The notes beneath the pieces were generated by a model that worked only from the letters and a program-made list of their open reading frames with translations, had not been told where the DNA came from and ran no database searches. A stretch of 64,000 bases of DNA. It comes from Iris pallida. Its lineage: Eukaryota; Streptophyta; Magnoliopsida; Asparagales; Iridaceae. Below are positions 63,665 to 64,000 of this stretch, in pieces (position 1 is the first letter of the stretch; each line of letters starts with the position of its first letter). Position numbers and translations under genes: made by a program. The DNA is taken from contig JANAVB010015600.1 of assembly GCA_029216955.1 (NCBI GenBank), positions 31,851,554 to 31,915,553 of the forward strand, in the 5' to 3' direction.

Positions 63665-64000
63665 GTAAGCCTGCTTTAATGATCACATATGTATCCTAAA
63701 CCATTACAAATAGAATAATATGACATAATTATGTAAGTCTAGTGCGTTTGGTATATTTTAAAGTTGAATATTGGCAATGAAATGTTTGTAACAAAGTAAT
63801 CTATGTAAATCATAGCTGATCTTAATCCTTTGACTTCTAACATGCTCATGGATCAGCAGGTCTATGTTACACGGAGAGATTCTTGTAATCAGACTTCTGC
63901 ATTGGGAGAGATACCATATGTTTTTTGCTCTCAAAGAATCTCATTCTTTGACTGTTCCAATTGAGCGTTTGAACTTAACCTTTCACAATGGTACCTTCTA
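63665..64000 (+). other. Sequence after the PTB exon; small open piece at 63841-63963
   Basis: After an AT-rich intron-like part, the plus strand has an open piece encoding MLMDQQVYVTRRDSCNQTSA and FCSQRISFFDCSN, ending in TGA at 63961-63963. A CAG precedes GTCTATG, so it may be an exon or chance. It does not fit PTB and was not recognised. Confidence 0.3.

Larger units (their letters stand above)
58056..64000. mobile_element. Second CACTA element, left part, possibly carrying gene fragments
   Basis: The left terminus CACTACAAAAAAAGTGACC interrupts the copia RT after TTG (58053-58055). Subterminal words GGGACGACA, TTTGGGAC and GTCCCAAA recur between 58070 and 58250. No transposase is recognised in the following 5.7 kb. 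No right terminus (GTAGTG after a poly-T) was found, so the element would extend past the window edge. The interior holds GC-rich exon-like pieces, an exact 76-base direct repeat and pieces of host genes. Confidence 0.6.

Overview
The window is nuclear plant DNA, most likely from a flowering plant. It has spliced transposase genes with AT-rich introns, chromovirus and copia retrotransposons, two CACTA elements, a plant-type LINE, long (AT)n arrays and one exon of a polypyrimidine tract-binding protein gene. The species cannot be told from the sequence. Almost everything is transposon: a nest of elements, most of them decayed. No prokaryotic or defence system is present.

Layout. 1-3800 is a minus-strand, gag-only retroelement: one open gag frame of 549 codons (1923-3572) between two direct copies of its N-terminal leader. 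3900-6150 holds minisatellites built on the word AGCCGCAT, inverted with respect to each other, and a broken minus-strand reading frame (3933-4622) carrying 11-residue repeats. 6187-8776 is a 5'-truncated LINE. 8886-11105 is the 3' end of a copia element on the minus strand.

11106-44921 is a chain of chromovirus-like LTRs (called R2 here) with little internal sequence. The first R2 LTR is split twice: by a Tekay-like chromovirus (LTR 13635-17586, genes 17704-22366, LTR from 22613; target duplication GTGTT) and by a CACTA element (32738-39343; target duplication AGT). The second R2 LTR (40730-44760) keeps both unoccupied sites, which proves the order of insertion. A 13-base N gap at 30513-30525 is flanked by two nearly identical copies of about 5.1 kb (25391-30512 and 30721-35907). 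This looks like an unmerged assembly overlap, so features seen twice there probably exist once.

45742-53644 is a very large imperfect palindrome with arms of about 3.4 and 3.7 kb, a loop of about 0.8 kb and no coding sequence. Another copy of the loop lies inverted just outside its left arm. 53645-58055 is copia again (pre-integrase, gag, LTR, then the RT/RNase H of a further copy). From 58056 to the right edge is the left part of a second CACTA element. It seems to carry fragments of host genes, including a cleanly bounded exon of a polypyrimidine tract-binding protein (63458-63664).

How the parts work together: the chromovirus encodes gag with two zinc knuckles, protease, RT, RNase H, integrase and chromodomain, but is broken by frameshifts and stops. 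The CACTA element encodes a two-gene transposase set (TnpD-like and TnpA-like), also broken by stops. The only long intact frame is the gag of 1923-3572. Many stop codons are TAG or TGA, as expected from deamination of methylated CAG and CGA.
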